Part shown: piece after piece, positions 29,735-39,607 of the stretch
Layout: each line of letters starts with the position of its first letter
Numbering within the stretch: the stretch's first letter is position 1
From: Psychromonas ingrahamii 37
GTDB taxonomy: Bacteria; Pseudomonadota; Gammaproteobacteria; Enterobacterales; Psychromonadaceae
Reading direction: 5' to 3'
Assembly: GCF_000015285.1 (NCBI RefSeq)
Contig: NC_008709.1
Location: 4,092,001 to 4,156,000 of the forward strand
Length of the DNA stretch: 64,000 nt
The notes under the pieces: model-generated
Database searches by the model: none
What the model was told of the DNA's origin: nothing
The model's input: the letters and a program-made list of their open reading frames with translations, nothing else
Program-made: the position numbers and the translations under genes

Positions 29735-29812
29735 ATATACATCGGATTACTATAAAAAAAAGCTCATGGGGCCAGTTTATATAATCAAGGTTATGCGCTT
29801 GCAATTGAACTG
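29735..29812 (-). pseudogene. Highly decayed tRNA-Gly copy 0
   Basis: Only fragments remain: aagctcatgg, atcaaggttatgcgct and caattgaact align to the T arm, anticodon arm and D arm of the other copies. The acceptor stem is lost. Confidence 0.4.
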
Positions 29813-29894
29813 AAAAAATAGATATAAATGACAAACACAGAAATATTACTGATTGAAGTTTTATTTTTTGGGGGAGTGGAACAGGAAAGTAATT

Positions 29895-29980
29895 TGGAGC
29901 GCTACATGAGACTAAAAAATATTTCATGACCCCGGCGATTATTGGTAAAGGTAGTACTCTACCAACTGAACTAAAAACAG
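29895..29980 (-). pseudogene. Decayed tRNA-Gly copy 1
   Basis: It retains the CCA-end complement tggagcg, ctcta and ccaactgaact of the D arm. The T loop is replaced by an A-run, the anticodon arm is disrupted (ggcgattattggtaaaggt) and the 5' acceptor strand is missing. Confidence 0.6.
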
Positions 29981-30051
29981 CTATAAATAACAAATATTAC
30001 TGAGTGAATTTTTAAATTTGGTAAGTTTAAAACAGGCAAAAGAAGTGAATT

Positions 30052-30138
30052 TGGAGCGCTACACGAAACTAAAAAACACATCATGACCCTGGCTATTAGT
30101 GGTCAAGGTCGTGCTCTAGCAACTGAACTATAAATAGC
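30052..30138 (-). pseudogene. Decayed tRNA-Gly copy 2
   Basis: Same decay pattern as copy 1: tggagcgctacacgaaacta, then ggctattagtggtcaaggtc and ctagcaactgaacta. It has no matching 5' acceptor strand, so it cannot fold as a tRNA. Confidence 0.6.
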
Positions 30139-30216
30139 TACTTACAGAAAATATAGAAATATTACGGGCTGAATTTTTACGTTTTGGGGGATTGGAACGA
30201 TAAAGGTAAGTGGATT

Positions 30217-30303
30217 TGGAGCGGTACACGAGACTAAAAAACAGCTCATGACCCCGGCTCTTATTGGTCAAGGTTGCGCTCTACCAACTGAGTTATAACT
30301 AGC
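30217..30303 (-). pseudogene. Decayed tRNA-Gly copy 3
   Basis: Retains tggagcggtacacgagacta and ctctaccaactgag almost intact. The T loop and anticodon arm are altered as in the other decayed copies, and the 5' end reads aactagct in place of the gtaccgc complement. Confidence 0.65.
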
Positions 30304-30373
30304 TATAAATATAGAAATATTACTAACTGGAATTTTATTTTTGGGGAGCTTAAAACAAGAAAGGCAGTGAATT

Positions 30374-30457
30374 TGGAGCGGTACACGAGACTAAAAGAAT
30401 CTCATGACCCCGGCTATTCTTGGTCAAGGTCGTGCTATGGCAATTGAACTAAAAAAC
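30374..30457 (-). pseudogene. Decayed tRNA-Gly copy 4
   Basis: Begins tggagcggtacacgagacta as in the intact genes, then shows the A-run, ggctattcttggtcaaggtc, and a damaged D arm (tatggcaattgaact). It directly precedes the intact genes. Confidence 0.65.
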
Positions 30458-30508
30458 ATAAAGGTTAAACGCAGGAAATTTTGGAAGTTCGAAACCGGAA
30501 AAGTAATT

Positions 30509-30584
<76 letters not shown>

Positions 30585-30617
30585 ATCAAATATTACTTTT
30601 ACTTCTTAAAAAGAAGT

Positions 30618-30693
<76 letters not shown>

Positions 30694-30736
30694 ATCACAT
30701 TTTAATAAGCATTAATTTTTCTTATTAAAGAAAAAT

Positions 30737-30812
<76 letters not shown>

Positions 30813-30940
30813 ATCACATCTTATTTCCATAACAAATTATTAGGCATGTTGGAAGATACCTGTTTGTTATGAGGTGCGCATTATAATTAGGGAGTAGATG
30901 AATGCAAGCTTTTTCTGCTGATTTTTCATTGACTAGTGCT

Positions 30941-30965
30941 TGTCTGCTGAGTTTTTGAGCAGACA
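30941..30965 (-). terminator. Hairpin downstream of orn
   Basis: The inverted repeat tgtctgct / agcagaca (loop of 9 bases) lies about 27 bases past the orn stop. It has no clear T run on the minus strand, so terminator function is only possible. Confidence 0.35.
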
Positions 30966-30991
30966 TTATCCATCTGCTCCAAAAAACAGAT

Positions 30992-31531
30992 TTAAAACTT
31001 AAAGAAATGTTTTTGGTAATGCTGTAATTCAGAAATTGATTCTTTAATATCTTGAAGCGCAGTGTGAGCGCCGGTTTTTTTATGCTGATTAACCATTTCC
31101 GGTGCCCAACGGTTGCCCAGTTCCTTAATAGTACTGACATCAATATTACGGTAATGAAAATAAGCCTCTAACGCTGGCATCTGACGTACTAAAAAACGGC
31201 GATCTTGGCCGATACTATTACCGCATAACGGTGCGGCGCCTGCGGGTACCCACTCTTTCAAAAAATCGAGGGTTGCTTGTTCGGCATTCGCGCAACTAAT
31301 CTGACTGGCCTTCACACGATCTGTTAAACCTGACTTACCGTGCTGCGTTGTGCACCATTCATCCATCGCATCAAGTGCTTGATTACTTTGATGAATAACA
31401 AATTCAGGTCCTTGTGCAAGGATATTTAAATCACTGTCCGTCACGATAGTGGCGATTTCGATTATTTTATCCGTATCTGGATTTAAACCGGTCATCTCCA
31501 AATCAATCCATACCAGGTTATTTTTATTCAT
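30992..31531 (-). CDS. orn: Oligoribonuclease
   Basis: A 3'-5' exonuclease that degrades two- to five-base RNA fragments, including pGpG from c-di-GMP breakdown. The 179-residue chain shows the DEDDh exonuclease motifs: WIDLEMTGL (Asp, Glu), [11 protein letters not shown] (Asp), and the C-terminal His with Asp in [11 protein letters not shown]. Length and N-terminus match E. coli Orn (181). It is divergent from rsgA with a 96-base shared promoter region, the arrangement found in E. coli. Confidence 0.97.
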   Translation of the reverse strand: MNKNNLVWIDLEMTGLNPDTDKIIEIATIVTDSDLNILAQGPEFVIHQSNQALDAMDEWCTTQHGKSGLTDRVKASQISCANAEQATLDFLKEWVPAGAAPLCGNSIGQDRRFLVRQMPALEAYFHYRNIDVSTIKELGNRWAPEMVNQHKKTGAHTALQDIKESISELQHYQKHFFKF

Positions 31532-31627
31532 CGTTATTCTGATCCTTTTCGCTACAAGAGAGCCGCATTTCTAAATTAATATAGTATGATACGGTATTAA
31601 CACAATGAGTGATAGCTAAGGAAACCT

Positions 31628-32671
31628 GTGACCAAGAAGAAACGACTCAGTAAAAATCAAGCACGCCGCGTTCAAACTAATCAGAAAAAACGTTTAACTA
31701 AAGATAATATCGAACAGTGGAACGAGTCTGAACTTGGCCCGCAACTCGAAGGCATAGTGATCAGTCGTTTTGGACAGCATGCAGATGTTGAAGACGAGCA
31801 TGGCAAAATCGAACGTTGTAATTTGCGCCGCGGCGTAAAATCGCTGGTAACGGGAGATCGGGTTGTATGGCGTGCAGGTAATCAGGCTTATCATGGTATC
31901 AGTGGCGTGATTGAAGCGGTACATCCGCGTACAACAGTACTGACACGTCCTGATTATTATGATGGTATAAAACCTATCGCGGCCAATATTGACCATATTA
32001 TTATCGTCAGCTCCATTGCCCCTGAGTTTTCTCGTAATATTATTGATCGCTACCTGATTGCCTGTGAAGATATCGGCATTACGCCCATTATCGTTTTAAA
32101 TAAAAGTGATTTATTGAATGAGCAATCAGCAAAGTCAATCGATCAGGAATTACAAAGTTACCGGGATATCGGTTATCAGGTTTTATATAGTTCGATGCAC
32201 GGCGACGGCTTAGTAGGGCTAAAAAGTGCAATGAAAGATAAAATTAATATTTTTGTCGGTCAGTCAGGTGTGGGTAAAACATCCTTAGTCAATCTGTTAT
32301 TACCTGAAATTGAAGCCGCGACAGCTGAAATTTCGGAAAACTCTGGATTAGGTAAACATACCACGACCACGGCACGTCTTTATCATTTCCCCGATGGAGG
32401 TGATCTTATTGACAGCCCGGGCATTCGTGAGTTTTCATTATGGCATCTGGAGCCTGAACGCATTGCGACTGGATTCATCGAATTTCGTCCTTTTTTAGGA
32501 CAATGCCGTTTCCGGGATTGTAAACATCAGATAGATCCCGGTTGTGCACTGGTTAAGGCCGTTGCCGAGGGGCAAATAGATAATGCTCGCTACCGTAGCT
32601 TTTTACGCATTTTAGAGACCATGGATGATGCAAAAAATGCGCGCCATCGTCCACCCAACACCTATGATTAA
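31628..32671 (+). CDS. rsgA: Ribosome small subunit-dependent GTPase A
   Basis: Circularly permuted GTPase that assists late 30S maturation. The 347 residues comprise a basic N-terminal tail, an OB fold (about 40-115) and a GTPase domain in which NKSD (G4) precedes GQSGVGKTS (G1) and DSPGIREF (G3). It ends in a zinc-binding knuckle with CRFRDCKH and PGCALV. The start is GTG at 31628 with aagga upstream. It is followed by psd, as in E. coli. Confidence 0.97.
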   Translation: MTKKKRLSKNQARRVQTNQKKRLTKDNIEQWNESELGPQLEGIVISRFGQHADVEDEHGKIERCNLRRGVKSLVTGDRVVWRAGNQAYHGISGVIEAVHPRTTVLTRPDYYDGIKPIAANIDHIIIVSSIAPEFSRNIIDRYLIACEDIGITPIIVLNKSDLLNEQSAKSIDQELQSYRDIGYQVLYSSMHGDGLVGLKSAMKDKINIFVGQSGVGKTSLVNLLLPEIEAATAEISENSGLGKHTTTTARLYHFPDGGDLIDSPGIREFSLWHLEPERIATGFIEFRPFLGQCRFRDCKHQIDPGCALVKAVAEGQIDNARYRSFLRILETMDDAKNARHRPPNTYD

Positions 32672-32737
32672 CAACGCCTTTACGGTGTACAAAATTTAGG
32701 TACAATTTTCGGCATAAATTAACAAAATGAGAAGAAC

Positions 32738-33598
32738 ATGATTGACCAACTTAAAATTATTGGGCAATACCTGCTGCCAAAAAAGCTATTATCGCGTCTA
32801 TTAGGTAAATTAGCCGCCGCTGAAGCAGGTAAATTAACCACTTTTTTAATCAAAAAATTCATTAACAAATTTAATGTTGATATGAGTGAAGCAAAATATT
32901 CAGACCCTGAGTATTTTAAAACTTTTAACGACTTTTTCACCCGTGAATTAAAACCGGAGGCGCGGCAAATTATCGCAGGTGAAGATAACCTTGCTCATCC
33001 TGTGGATGGTGCTGTTAGCCAAATGGGCGATATTAAAGAAGGTCGACTTTTTCAAGCTAAGGGTCATGATTTTAGCCTGCGAGAACTGTTAGGCGGGCGA
33101 GATGATGTTGCTGCGCCCTTTGATAAGGGTTTGTTTTCTACGATTTACTTAGCGCCTAAAGATTATCACCGTATTCATATGCCGATCACAGGTAAACTTG
33201 AACAGATGATTTTTATTCCCGGCGACCTCTTCTCAGTCAATCCATTAACCGCACAAAATGTCCCGAATTTATTTGCCCGCAATGAGCGTGCTGTGGCCAT
33301 TTTTTCAACAGCAGTAGGCCCTGTGGCAATGGTCTTAGTGGGTGCCACGATAGTGGCCAGCATCGAAACCGTTTGGGCCGGAACACTAACGGCTAATGCT
33401 GACAAAGAAATCCAATATTGGGATTACAAAAATCAAGATATTACCCTTGAAAAAGGCGCTGAAATGGGCCGCTTTAAATTGGGCAGTACCGTGGTGGCTT
33501 TATTCCCTAAAGAGAGCATTCATTTTGCAGAAAATCTTCAAGCGGGCTCAGTAACACGCTTAGGTGAGCTATTTGCAAGTAAAGTTGAACATAAATAA
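32738..33598 (+). CDS. psd: Phosphatidylserine decarboxylase proenzyme
   Basis: Converts phosphatidylserine to phosphatidylethanolamine at the inner membrane. The 286-residue proenzyme contains the self-cleavage motif LGST (in GRFKLGSTVVALF, near residue 250), where the Ser becomes the pyruvoyl cofactor. The HPVDGAVS and DYHRIHMPITG segments are also typical. It lies 66 bases after rsgA and 15 bases before ilvA, so the three may be co-transcribed. Confidence 0.97.
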   Translation: MIDQLKIIGQYLLPKKLLSRLLGKLAAAEAGKLTTFLIKKFINKFNVDMSEAKYSDPEYFKTFNDFFTRELKPEARQIIAGEDNLAHPVDGAVSQMGDIKEGRLFQAKGHDFSLRELLGGRDDVAAPFDKGLFSTIYLAPKDYHRIHMPITGKLEQMIFIPGDLFSVNPLTAQNVPNLFARNERAVAIFSTAVGPVAMVLVGATIVASIETVWAGTLTANADKEIQYWDYKNQDITLEKGAEMGRFKLGSTVVALFPKESIHFAENLQAGSVTRLGELFASKVEHK

Positions 33599-33613
33599 AG
33601 GGTTGATAGCGCA

Positions 33614-35149
33614 ATGACAGAATTATCCGCAGCACAATACTTAAAAAAAATCTTACTTGCTCCTGTTTATGAAGCAGCCATAGAAACACCCTTACAACCG
33701 TTAACTAAGTTATCAGAGCGCTTTAATAATCAAATTTTATTAAAGCGTGAAGATCAGCAACCCGTGCATTCCTTTAAATTACGCGGTGCCTATAATAGAT
33801 TATCGAATTTAACTGACGAGCAAAAAAGCTGCGGTGTGATTGCTGCCTCGGCAGGTAACCATGCCCAAGGTGTTGCGCTCTCAGCACAACGCATGGGGAT
33901 GAAAGCAACGATAGTTATGCCCTGCACCACACCCGAGATAAAAGTCAGTGCAGTGCGGGCATTCGGTGCCGAGGTGGTGTTATTTGGTGATGCTTTTGAT
34001 GCTGCCAGCAAGCACTCTAAAGAACTGGCTGAATTACATAATTACACCTCAATTCCTCCTTTTGATGATCCCGATGTTATTGCCGGACAAGGTACTGTTG
34101 GCAAAGAGTTATTACAGCAAAATGCCCACCTCGATAAAATTTTTGTCCCCGTCGGTGGCGGTGGATTGATTGCTGGTATTGCCGTTTATGTTAAACAGCT
34201 TTTACCCAATATTAAGGTGATTGGCGTTGAGCCTGACAATGCAGCTTGTTTAAAAGCCGCGTTGGAGCATGGTAGCCCGATAACCTTAGATAAAGTTGGA
34301 TTATTTGCCGACGGTGTTGCCGTTAAGACCATTGGCAGTGAAACATTTCGTTTGTGTCAGCAATATGTTGATGAAGTGATCACCGTTAGCAGTGATGAAA
34401 TCTGCACCGCAGTAAAAGATATCTTTGAAGAGACGCGCGCAATTTCGGAGCCTTCCGGGGCATTATCATTGGCAGGTTTAAAAAAATATTGTCAAGTACA
34501 CGAAATTAAAAATCAAAACCTTGCCGCCATTTTAAGTGGAGCCAACCTCAACTTCCATTCCCTGCGTTATATCTCCGAGCGTTGCGAATTAGGTGAGCAG
34601 AAAGAGAGCGTGCTGGCTGTCACTATCCCTGAAAAACAGGGCGCTTTTTTAGCCTTTTGTAATCAGCTCGACGGGCGTGCTATTACCGAGTTTAATTATC
34701 GTTTAAATTCGCGTAAAAACGCAAATATTTTTGTTGGCGTACGCACCCCGCAAGGTGTTGATGAACTTTTAGCGTTGACCGAAAAACTGCACAAATCAGG
34801 TTATTCTGTTGCCGATTTAAGCAATGATGAAATGGCCAAACTGCATGTCCGTTATATGGTTGGTGGCGCACCCGTCAGTGCTATAAAAGAGCGTTTATAC
34901 AGTTTTGAATTTCCTGAACAGCCTAATGCGCTGATTAAGTTTTTAAATATGCTTGGCACTCACGCTAATATAACGCTATTTCATTACCGCAATCACGGCG
35001 CGGCTTATGGACAGGTTCTTGCCGGTTTTGAACTCGACGAAGGGGTTGATGCATTCAGTGAACATTTAGATGCACTGGGTTACAACTATAAAGATGAAAC
35101 AGAGAACCAGGCTTATCGTTTCTTTTTATCCCATGCGAATGATCACTAA
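33614..35149 (+). CDS. ilvA: Biosynthetic threonine ammonia-lyase
   Basis: PLP enzyme that deaminates threonine to 2-oxobutyrate, the first committed step to isoleucine. The 511 residues match the biosynthetic form (514 in E. coli). The PLP lysine is in HSFKLRGAYN, and the phosphate-binding loop is VGGGGLIAG. Two ACT-like regulatory repeats fill about residues 325-505, so isoleucine feedback is expected. It is not in an ilv cluster here but follows psd closely. Confidence 0.97.
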   Translation: MTELSAAQYLKKILLAPVYEAAIETPLQPLTKLSERFNNQILLKREDQQPVHSFKLRGAYNRLSNLTDEQKSCGVIAASAGNHAQGVALSAQRMGMKATIVMPCTTPEIKVSAVRAFGAEVVLFGDAFDAASKHSKELAELHNYTSIPPFDDPDVIAGQGTVGKELLQQNAHLDKIFVPVGGGGLIAGIAVYVKQLLPNIKVIGVEPDNAACLKAALEHGSPITLDKVGLFADGVAVKTIGSETFRLCQQYVDEVITVSSDEICTAVKDIFEETRAISEPSGALSLAGLKKYCQVHEIKNQNLAAILSGANLNFHSLRYISERCELGEQKESVLAVTIPEKQGAFLAFCNQLDGRAITEFNYRLNSRKNANIFVGVRTPQGVDELLALTEKLHKSGYSVADLSNDEMAKLHVRYMVGGAPVSAIKERLYSFEFPEQPNALIKFLNMLGTHANITLFHYRNHGAAYGQVLAGFELDEGVDAFSEHLDALGYNYKDETENQAYRFFLSHANDH

Positions 35150-35162
35150 GAGTTAGTTGATA

Positions 35163-36227
35163 ATGCTTCCCCTCAGGCGGATTAAAAAGCTGTTTCGTGT
35201 TCTGGCACATCGATTAACTTGGCCTACCATGTTTCTGCTTGTGCTGGCGCAGACAATGACTGTTTATCTGTTATTTATATTTGCCGGGGAAAGTGCATTA
35301 ACCCGGCATCCTATGGACTTTATTTATTATAATATGGTGGTGGTTTCCACGGTGGGTTTTGGCGATTTCAGCCCGACGAGCGAAATGGGAAAAGCCATTG
35401 TTGCCTTTGTGCAAATTCCATCGGGACTGATCGTTTTCGCCTCTTTTATCGGAAAAACCACGCAATTATTTATAAATTTAGCGAGAAAAAACATGAACGG
35501 TACGAGTAATTTTTATCATTATAATAATCATATTTTATTATTAGGTTGGGACACTTCTTCAACAGAGCAGATAGTGCAGTTGATTCTTGGTGATAAAAAA
35601 CGCCAAAAACGCCAAATATTATTATGCGTTACCGAGCAGATAAACAATCCGTTTCCAGATAATGATGAGGTTTCTTTTGTGCGTTTACGTAGTTTTTCCG
35701 ATAACGAAGAACTTAATCGTATCGCGTTAAGTAATGCAGAACGTATTATCATTGATGGTAAATCCGATGATGAAACCTTATCTATTGCACTTTGTATCTC
35801 CACCTATACCAACTCCGATGCCAACATATCTGCGCATTTTTTTGATAAGACTAAAGCCGACTTATTAAAGGTTCACTGCCCGCAAATTGAATGCAGTATT
35901 GATAGCAGCGCACAAATGATGGTGCGCAGTATGCAGGATCCGGGATCAAGCCAAGTCACCAAGCACTTACTTTCAACCTTAACAGGTGCGACACTGTATT
36001 GTGTGCAGACACCTGAACTGAAAAAACCGATTCAGTTCGAGCTGCTCTTTAGCCGATTTAAAAGTAACCATGCGATGATGGTCATTGCCTTCAGCCATTT
36101 TAAAAATGGTGATGCAATGATCTTAAATCCATCTCCACAGACCCTTATCAATAGTGGCGATTTTTTACACTACATCGCTAATGAACGTATTCTTGTTGAC
36201 GAAATAAACTGGAATGACTTCTCTTAA
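35163..36227 (+). CDS. Two-helix potassium channel with C-terminal RCK-like domain
   Basis: A 354-residue inner-membrane protein. Two hydrophobic helices (about 18-45 and 75-100) flank a pore loop with the filter TVGFGD. The C-terminal cytoplasmic region starts with a nucleotide-binding-like strand (ILLLGWDTS) and resembles RCK/TrkA-N domains. The open frame begins at TTG 35157, but the ATG at 35163 is the better start. It is located eight bases after ilvA and may be in the same transcript. The filter supports K+ selectivity; the gating ligand is unknown. Confidence 0.85.
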   Translation: MLPLRRIKKLFRVLAHRLTWPTMFLLVLAQTMTVYLLFIFAGESALTRHPMDFIYYNMVVVSTVGFGDFSPTSEMGKAIVAFVQIPSGLIVFASFIGKTTQLFINLARKNMNGTSNFYHYNNHILLLGWDTSSTEQIVQLILGDKKRQKRQILLCVTEQINNPFPDNDEVSFVRLRSFSDNEELNRIALSNAERIIIDGKSDDETLSIALCISTYTNSDANISAHFFDKTKADLLKVHCPQIECSIDSSAQMMVRSMQDPGSSQVTKHLLSTLTGATLYCVQTPELKKPIQFELLFSRFKSNHAMMVIAFSHFKNGDAMILNPSPQTLINSGDFLHYIANERILVDEINWNDFS

Positions 36228-36312
36228 ATTCATTTAACAGCAATTTATCAATTTTTATCCTTATCCTTATCAGGATTTTAACTGATTGATTTTATAAAAA
36301 TTCAATGTACTC

Positions 36313-36332
36313 CTCCCGTTTAGAGACGGGTG
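36313..36332. other. Hairpin resembling an IS200/IS605-type end
   Basis: The sequence ctcccgtttagagacggg followed by tggtttatt looks like the subterminal hairpin of IS200/IS605 elements, but no transposase is beside it. It could equally act as a weak terminator after the channel gene. Confidence 0.3.
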
Positions 36333-36394
36333 GTTTATTGACAGTCGTTTATATTTACCTATAATCGCCTGTCTTTATGTTTATCGCTTTATTA

Positions 36395-36525
36395 ATACGA
36401 TAATTAAATGGGAAGCATGTTTTAGCAGCTTTAAAAATTGCTAAAAATGAGCATGCACTGCCCCCGCAACTGTGCCCGTTTTTAAATCTAAAAATGGTAG
36501 TCAGATACCAGCATAAAGAGCGTCA
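36395..36525 (+). ncRNA. Cobalamin riboswitch
   Basis: The B12-box signature cactgcccccgcaactgt (near 36457) and the downstream agtcagatacca (36499-36510) are both present in the correct order, with a gggaagc entry element near 36410. It lies about 200 bases before a B12 receptor gene. Downstream, a possible expression platform contains aactgaaaat/attttccagtt (36571-36592) and a pairing of atggtggc (near 36611) with gccaccac (near 36661). It is expected to repress the uptake genes when adenosylcobalamin is plentiful. Confidence 0.92.
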
Positions 36526-36733
36526 CTGTCCATTAAGCGGGTCGGCTATTGGAACGTAAAAAGCCCCAAAAAACTGAAAATAATTTTCCAGTTGGCTGAA
36601 GGTTTTCGTAATGGTGGCGAGCCAAAGAAAGTCTTTGATGCTCAGCGTATTATATAAAAGGCCACCACCTTACTGTAAAACCCCGAACAACAGACTTTCT
36701 TCTTATTTAATATAAAAATAACAAGGAAGAAAC

Positions 36734-38575
36734 ATGCCACGCTTATATTACACCCCGATTGCCTTTGCCTTAACGACACTGTTCAGCGCAACAAGTATTG
36801 CAGCAGCCCCCCCCATTTCAGAACAAGATACACGGGATGATATTGTCATTTCTGCCAGTCGCGTAGAAACTAAACGTATTGAAAGCGGCAGCTCAGTAAC
36901 AGTGCTTGATGAACAATATATAAAAGAAAATCAAGCGCGCACTGTGGCTGAACTTTTACAGGATGTGCCTGGCGTGAGTGTTGCCAGTAACGGTGGTTTA
37001 GGGCAAGCGACCTCGGTATTTATCCGCGGAGCTAATTCCAATCAAACCTTAGTGATTATTGACGGTATTGAAGTCAATAACTTAGGGAACTTTGAAGGGG
37101 GTTATGATTTTGCATACCTGATGGCAGATAATATTGAACGTATAGAAGTCTTAAAAGGCTCGCAAAGCGCACTTTGGGGCAGCGATGCTATGGGTGGCGT
37201 GATTAATATCATCACTAAAAAAGGCAAAGCAGGATTCCATCCAACGGCTAGTATCGAGGTTGGGGGAAATAACTATCATAAAGAAAATGTCACTCTTAGC
37301 GCCGCACAGGGTAACAGCCATTATTCGCTATCAGCCAGTAACATGAAAACCGACGGTATTAGTGCAACTGATACCGATCCAGATGACGATGGTTACAAAA
37401 ATCAGAGTGTCAGCCTAAAAGCCGGCCATCAATTTACCGATATTTTCTCAATGGATACAGTGCTACGTTACAACGATGCAGAAACAGAATATGATTCAGG
37501 CTATACCACAAATAGTCAACGTCAGGCAAAATTAAGCAGCCATCTTAACCTGTTAAATAATCAATGGAAAAATCGTCTTTCAGTCGCTTTTTCTGATTCA
37601 AACACCGAAGATTTTTCCAGCTGGGGCGACAGTAAATATGAAGGGAAAAAAATAAAAACTGATCTGCAGAGTGATTATTATATTAGTGCTATTAATGGAT
37701 ACACACAGCGCATCTCATTCCTTGCCGAGCACGAAAGTGATAAATATCAAAGTTTGTCAATGACTCAAGACGAGCGTATCGAAGCATCGGGAGTTGTTTT
37801 AGGCTATGGCGTTGACTGGGCAAAAACAATTTTTGTTAACGTAGCTGTTCGTAGTGACTTTAATAATAAATTTGATGATACCACCACCTACCATATTGAT
37901 ACCTCAGTCTGGGTAAATGATGGTACACGTTTACATGCCAGCCATGGTACCGGTCTCAAAAACCCCAATTTAGGACAGTTATATGGTGAGAATGCTAGCT
38001 GGGGTTATGTTGGAAATGCTGATCTAAAACCAGAGAAAAGCCGCAGTTGGGATGCGGGTGTAGAGTATAACTTTGTGGGTACAGATGCTTATATCGATCT
38101 TACCTATTTTGACTCACTTTATACCGATATGCATACATGGTCTGGTAGTTTCCCTAATTCCACGTATATCAATCTTAATAATAAAGCCACTGCACGCGGT
38201 ATTGAATTTACGGGTAAAGTAAAAGTGAGCAATAAATTACGTGTCAATACAGGATATACCTATATGGAGACGAATGACGGTAACGGCAATGAACTGGCTC
38301 GTCGACCAAAACATGCAGCCAGTATCAATGCCAATTACAAATACACGCCTGAATTAAGTGCCAATATTGGTGCTCGTTATGTTGGTAAACGCCTGGACAG
38401 TGATGATTCAACACTCTCTAGCTATACGGTTGTCAATATCAGCACTGCATACCAGATTCAGGAACATATCACCCTTTCTGCCCGTATTGAAAATGCGCTT
38501 GATAAAGACTATCAAGAAGTTTCAGGTTTTAACACTGATCCGCTTACAGCTTATATCGGCTTTAGCTTTAAGTAA
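36734..38575 (+). CDS. btuB: TonB-dependent vitamin B12 receptor
   Basis: Outer-membrane beta-barrel that imports cobalamin. The 613-residue protein has a signal peptide (cleavage near SIAAA), a TonB box DDIVISA soon after, and a plug domain with TVAELLQDVPGV and SVFIRGANSNQTLVIIDGIE. A 22-strand barrel ends in a C-terminal phenylalanine (FSFK). Size is near E. coli BtuB (614). The B12 riboswitch upstream and the transporter genes downstream support the substrate. Confidence 0.93.
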   Translation: MPRLYYTPIAFALTTLFSATSIAAAPPISEQDTRDDIVISASRVETKRIESGSSVTVLDEQYIKENQARTVAELLQDVPGVSVASNGGLGQATSVFIRGANSNQTLVIIDGIEVNNLGNFEGGYDFAYLMADNIERIEVLKGSQSALWGSDAMGGVINIITKKGKAGFHPTASIEVGGNNYHKENVTLSAAQGNSHYSLSASNMKTDGISATDTDPDDDGYKNQSVSLKAGHQFTDIFSMDTVLRYNDAETEYDSGYTTNSQRQAKLSSHLNLLNNQWKNRLSVAFSDSNTEDFSSWGDSKYEGKKIKTDLQSDYYISAINGYTQRISFLAEHESDKYQSLSMTQDERIEASGVVLGYGVDWAKTIFVNVAVRSDFNNKFDDTTTYHIDTSVWVNDGTRLHASHGTGLKNPNLGQLYGENASWGYVGNADLKPEKSRSWDAGVEYNFVGTDAYIDLTYFDSLYTDMHTWSGSFPNSTYINLNNKATARGIEFTGKVKVSNKLRVNTGYTYMETNDGNGNELARRPKHAASINANYKYTPELSANIGARYVGKRLDSDDSTLSSYTVVNISTAYQIQEHITLSARIENALDKDYQEVSGFNTDPLTAYIGFSFK

Positions 38576-38599
38576 AAAAAAGCACTAACGGGAGGGTAA

Positions 38600-39607
38600 A
38601 TGAATAATCTAAAACTGATCGTTTTCACCCTTCTTTTAGTGTTTTTTATTACTCTGATCCACTTTCAAAAAGGGCAAATATTTGCCCTTTTTGACCAAGG
38701 TTTGGGTAACTTTACCACCCAAATAGAAGGACAGGATTTCCCCAAAACATTAATAGATACCACGGGCATTAAATTTATTTTAAAAAAAACACCCGTGCGC
38801 ATTATCTCAGCCACCTTGGCGACCGATCATATGCTCTCAGGTTTAATTAATCCGCAACGTTTAGTGGCAGTGAGCAGTTATGTTGATACTCCCAGTATGT
38901 CCAATATTGTGGGTTTTTTTGATAAAAGTATTTACCGTACACAAGGAGAGATTGAATCTATGCTCGTGCTACAGCCTGATTTAGTGTTTGTCGCTTCCTA
39001 CAGCAACCCCGAAACAGTGCGTTACCTCCTGCGCAGCGGCATTGCCATTGTGCGTCTCAGTGAATTTAATTCTTTTGCCGATATTTTTAATAATATTCGC
39101 ATTATCGCCAATGTCACCGATACAAAGGCAGCGGGTGAAACCATGATTGTCGATCTTCAAAAACGCATCGCATTTATTAAAATGCAGGTGAAAGATAAAA
39201 AACCACCGCGCGTATTATATTACGATCTAAACGGTTACAGCGTCGGCGGCAACTCTTTAATGGATGAGGCCATTCAACTTTCTGGCGGCATTAATGTAAC
39301 CAACGACGTCCTTGCTGACGGTGAAAATAAAATCAGCGAAGAGCTGGCTATTTCATTACAACCCGATGTGATTGTCATGAACCAATGGATTTTTAATCAG
39401 GCAGAGGGGCAAGTCTCCCCACGCACTATTTTAAAAAATAAAAAAGCCTGGGCAGATGTACCCGCCGTGAAAAACAATCACATTTATGCCGTTCCCGGTA
39501 CCTGGCTCAGAAGTGTTTCCCAGCACCGGATCAAAGGTGTTGAAGCAATAGCTCAACTGCTGCATCCAGCAATAGAAAGTTACCCTGAGAAAATCAATGT
39601 TCACTAA
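38600..39607 (+). CDS. btuF: Periplasmic B12-binding protein, BtuF-like
   Basis: A 335-residue class-III binding protein with one N-terminal hydrophobic segment (about 5-22), so it may be anchored or secreted. The helical-backbone fold is indicated by RIISATLATDHMLSGL, LQPDLVFVASYS, and the C-terminal AVPGTWLRS. It starts 24 bases after btuB, with gggaggg upstream. It overlaps the permease gene by 11 bases. A siderophore-type ligand is possible by family, but the riboswitch context favours a corrinoid. Confidence 0.8.
   Translation: MNNLKLIVFTLLLVFFITLIHFQKGQIFALFDQGLGNFTTQIEGQDFPKTLIDTTGIKFILKKTPVRIISATLATDHMLSGLINPQRLVAVSSYVDTPSMSNIVGFFDKSIYRTQGEIESMLVLQPDLVFVASYSNPETVRYLLRSGIAIVRLSEFNSFADIFNNIRIIANVTDTKAAGETMIVDLQKRIAFIKMQVKDKKPPRVLYYDLNGYSVGGNSLMDEAIQLSGGINVTNDVLADGENKISEELAISLQPDVIVMNQWIFNQAEGQVSPRTILKNKKAWADVPAVKNNHIYAVPGTWLRSVSQHRIKGVEAIAQLLHPAIESYPEKINVH

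Larger units (their letters stand above)
29735..30508. repeat. Tandem array of about 157-bp units, each a decayed tRNA-Gly plus spacer
   Basis: Five units share both a degenerate tRNA-Gly copy and the spacer after it, with recurring words such as aaatattact, tttttgggg and aatttggagcg. Unit starts are about 29735, 29895, 30052, 30217 and 30374, and the array runs into the first intact tRNA at 30509. The decayed copies share changes absent from the intact genes (gactaaaaaa in the T arm, an expanded anticodon arm), so the decayed unit itself was amplified or homogenised. Confidence 0.75.

Noticed and set aside
29733-29993. 86-codon minus-strand frame.
   Set aside because: Overlaps decayed tRNA units and has no protein-like features.
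29735-30508. Possible CRISPR array because of regular repeats.
   Set aside because: Units are about 157 bases with spacers that are themselves repeated, and the repeat is a decayed tRNA. No cas genes are present.
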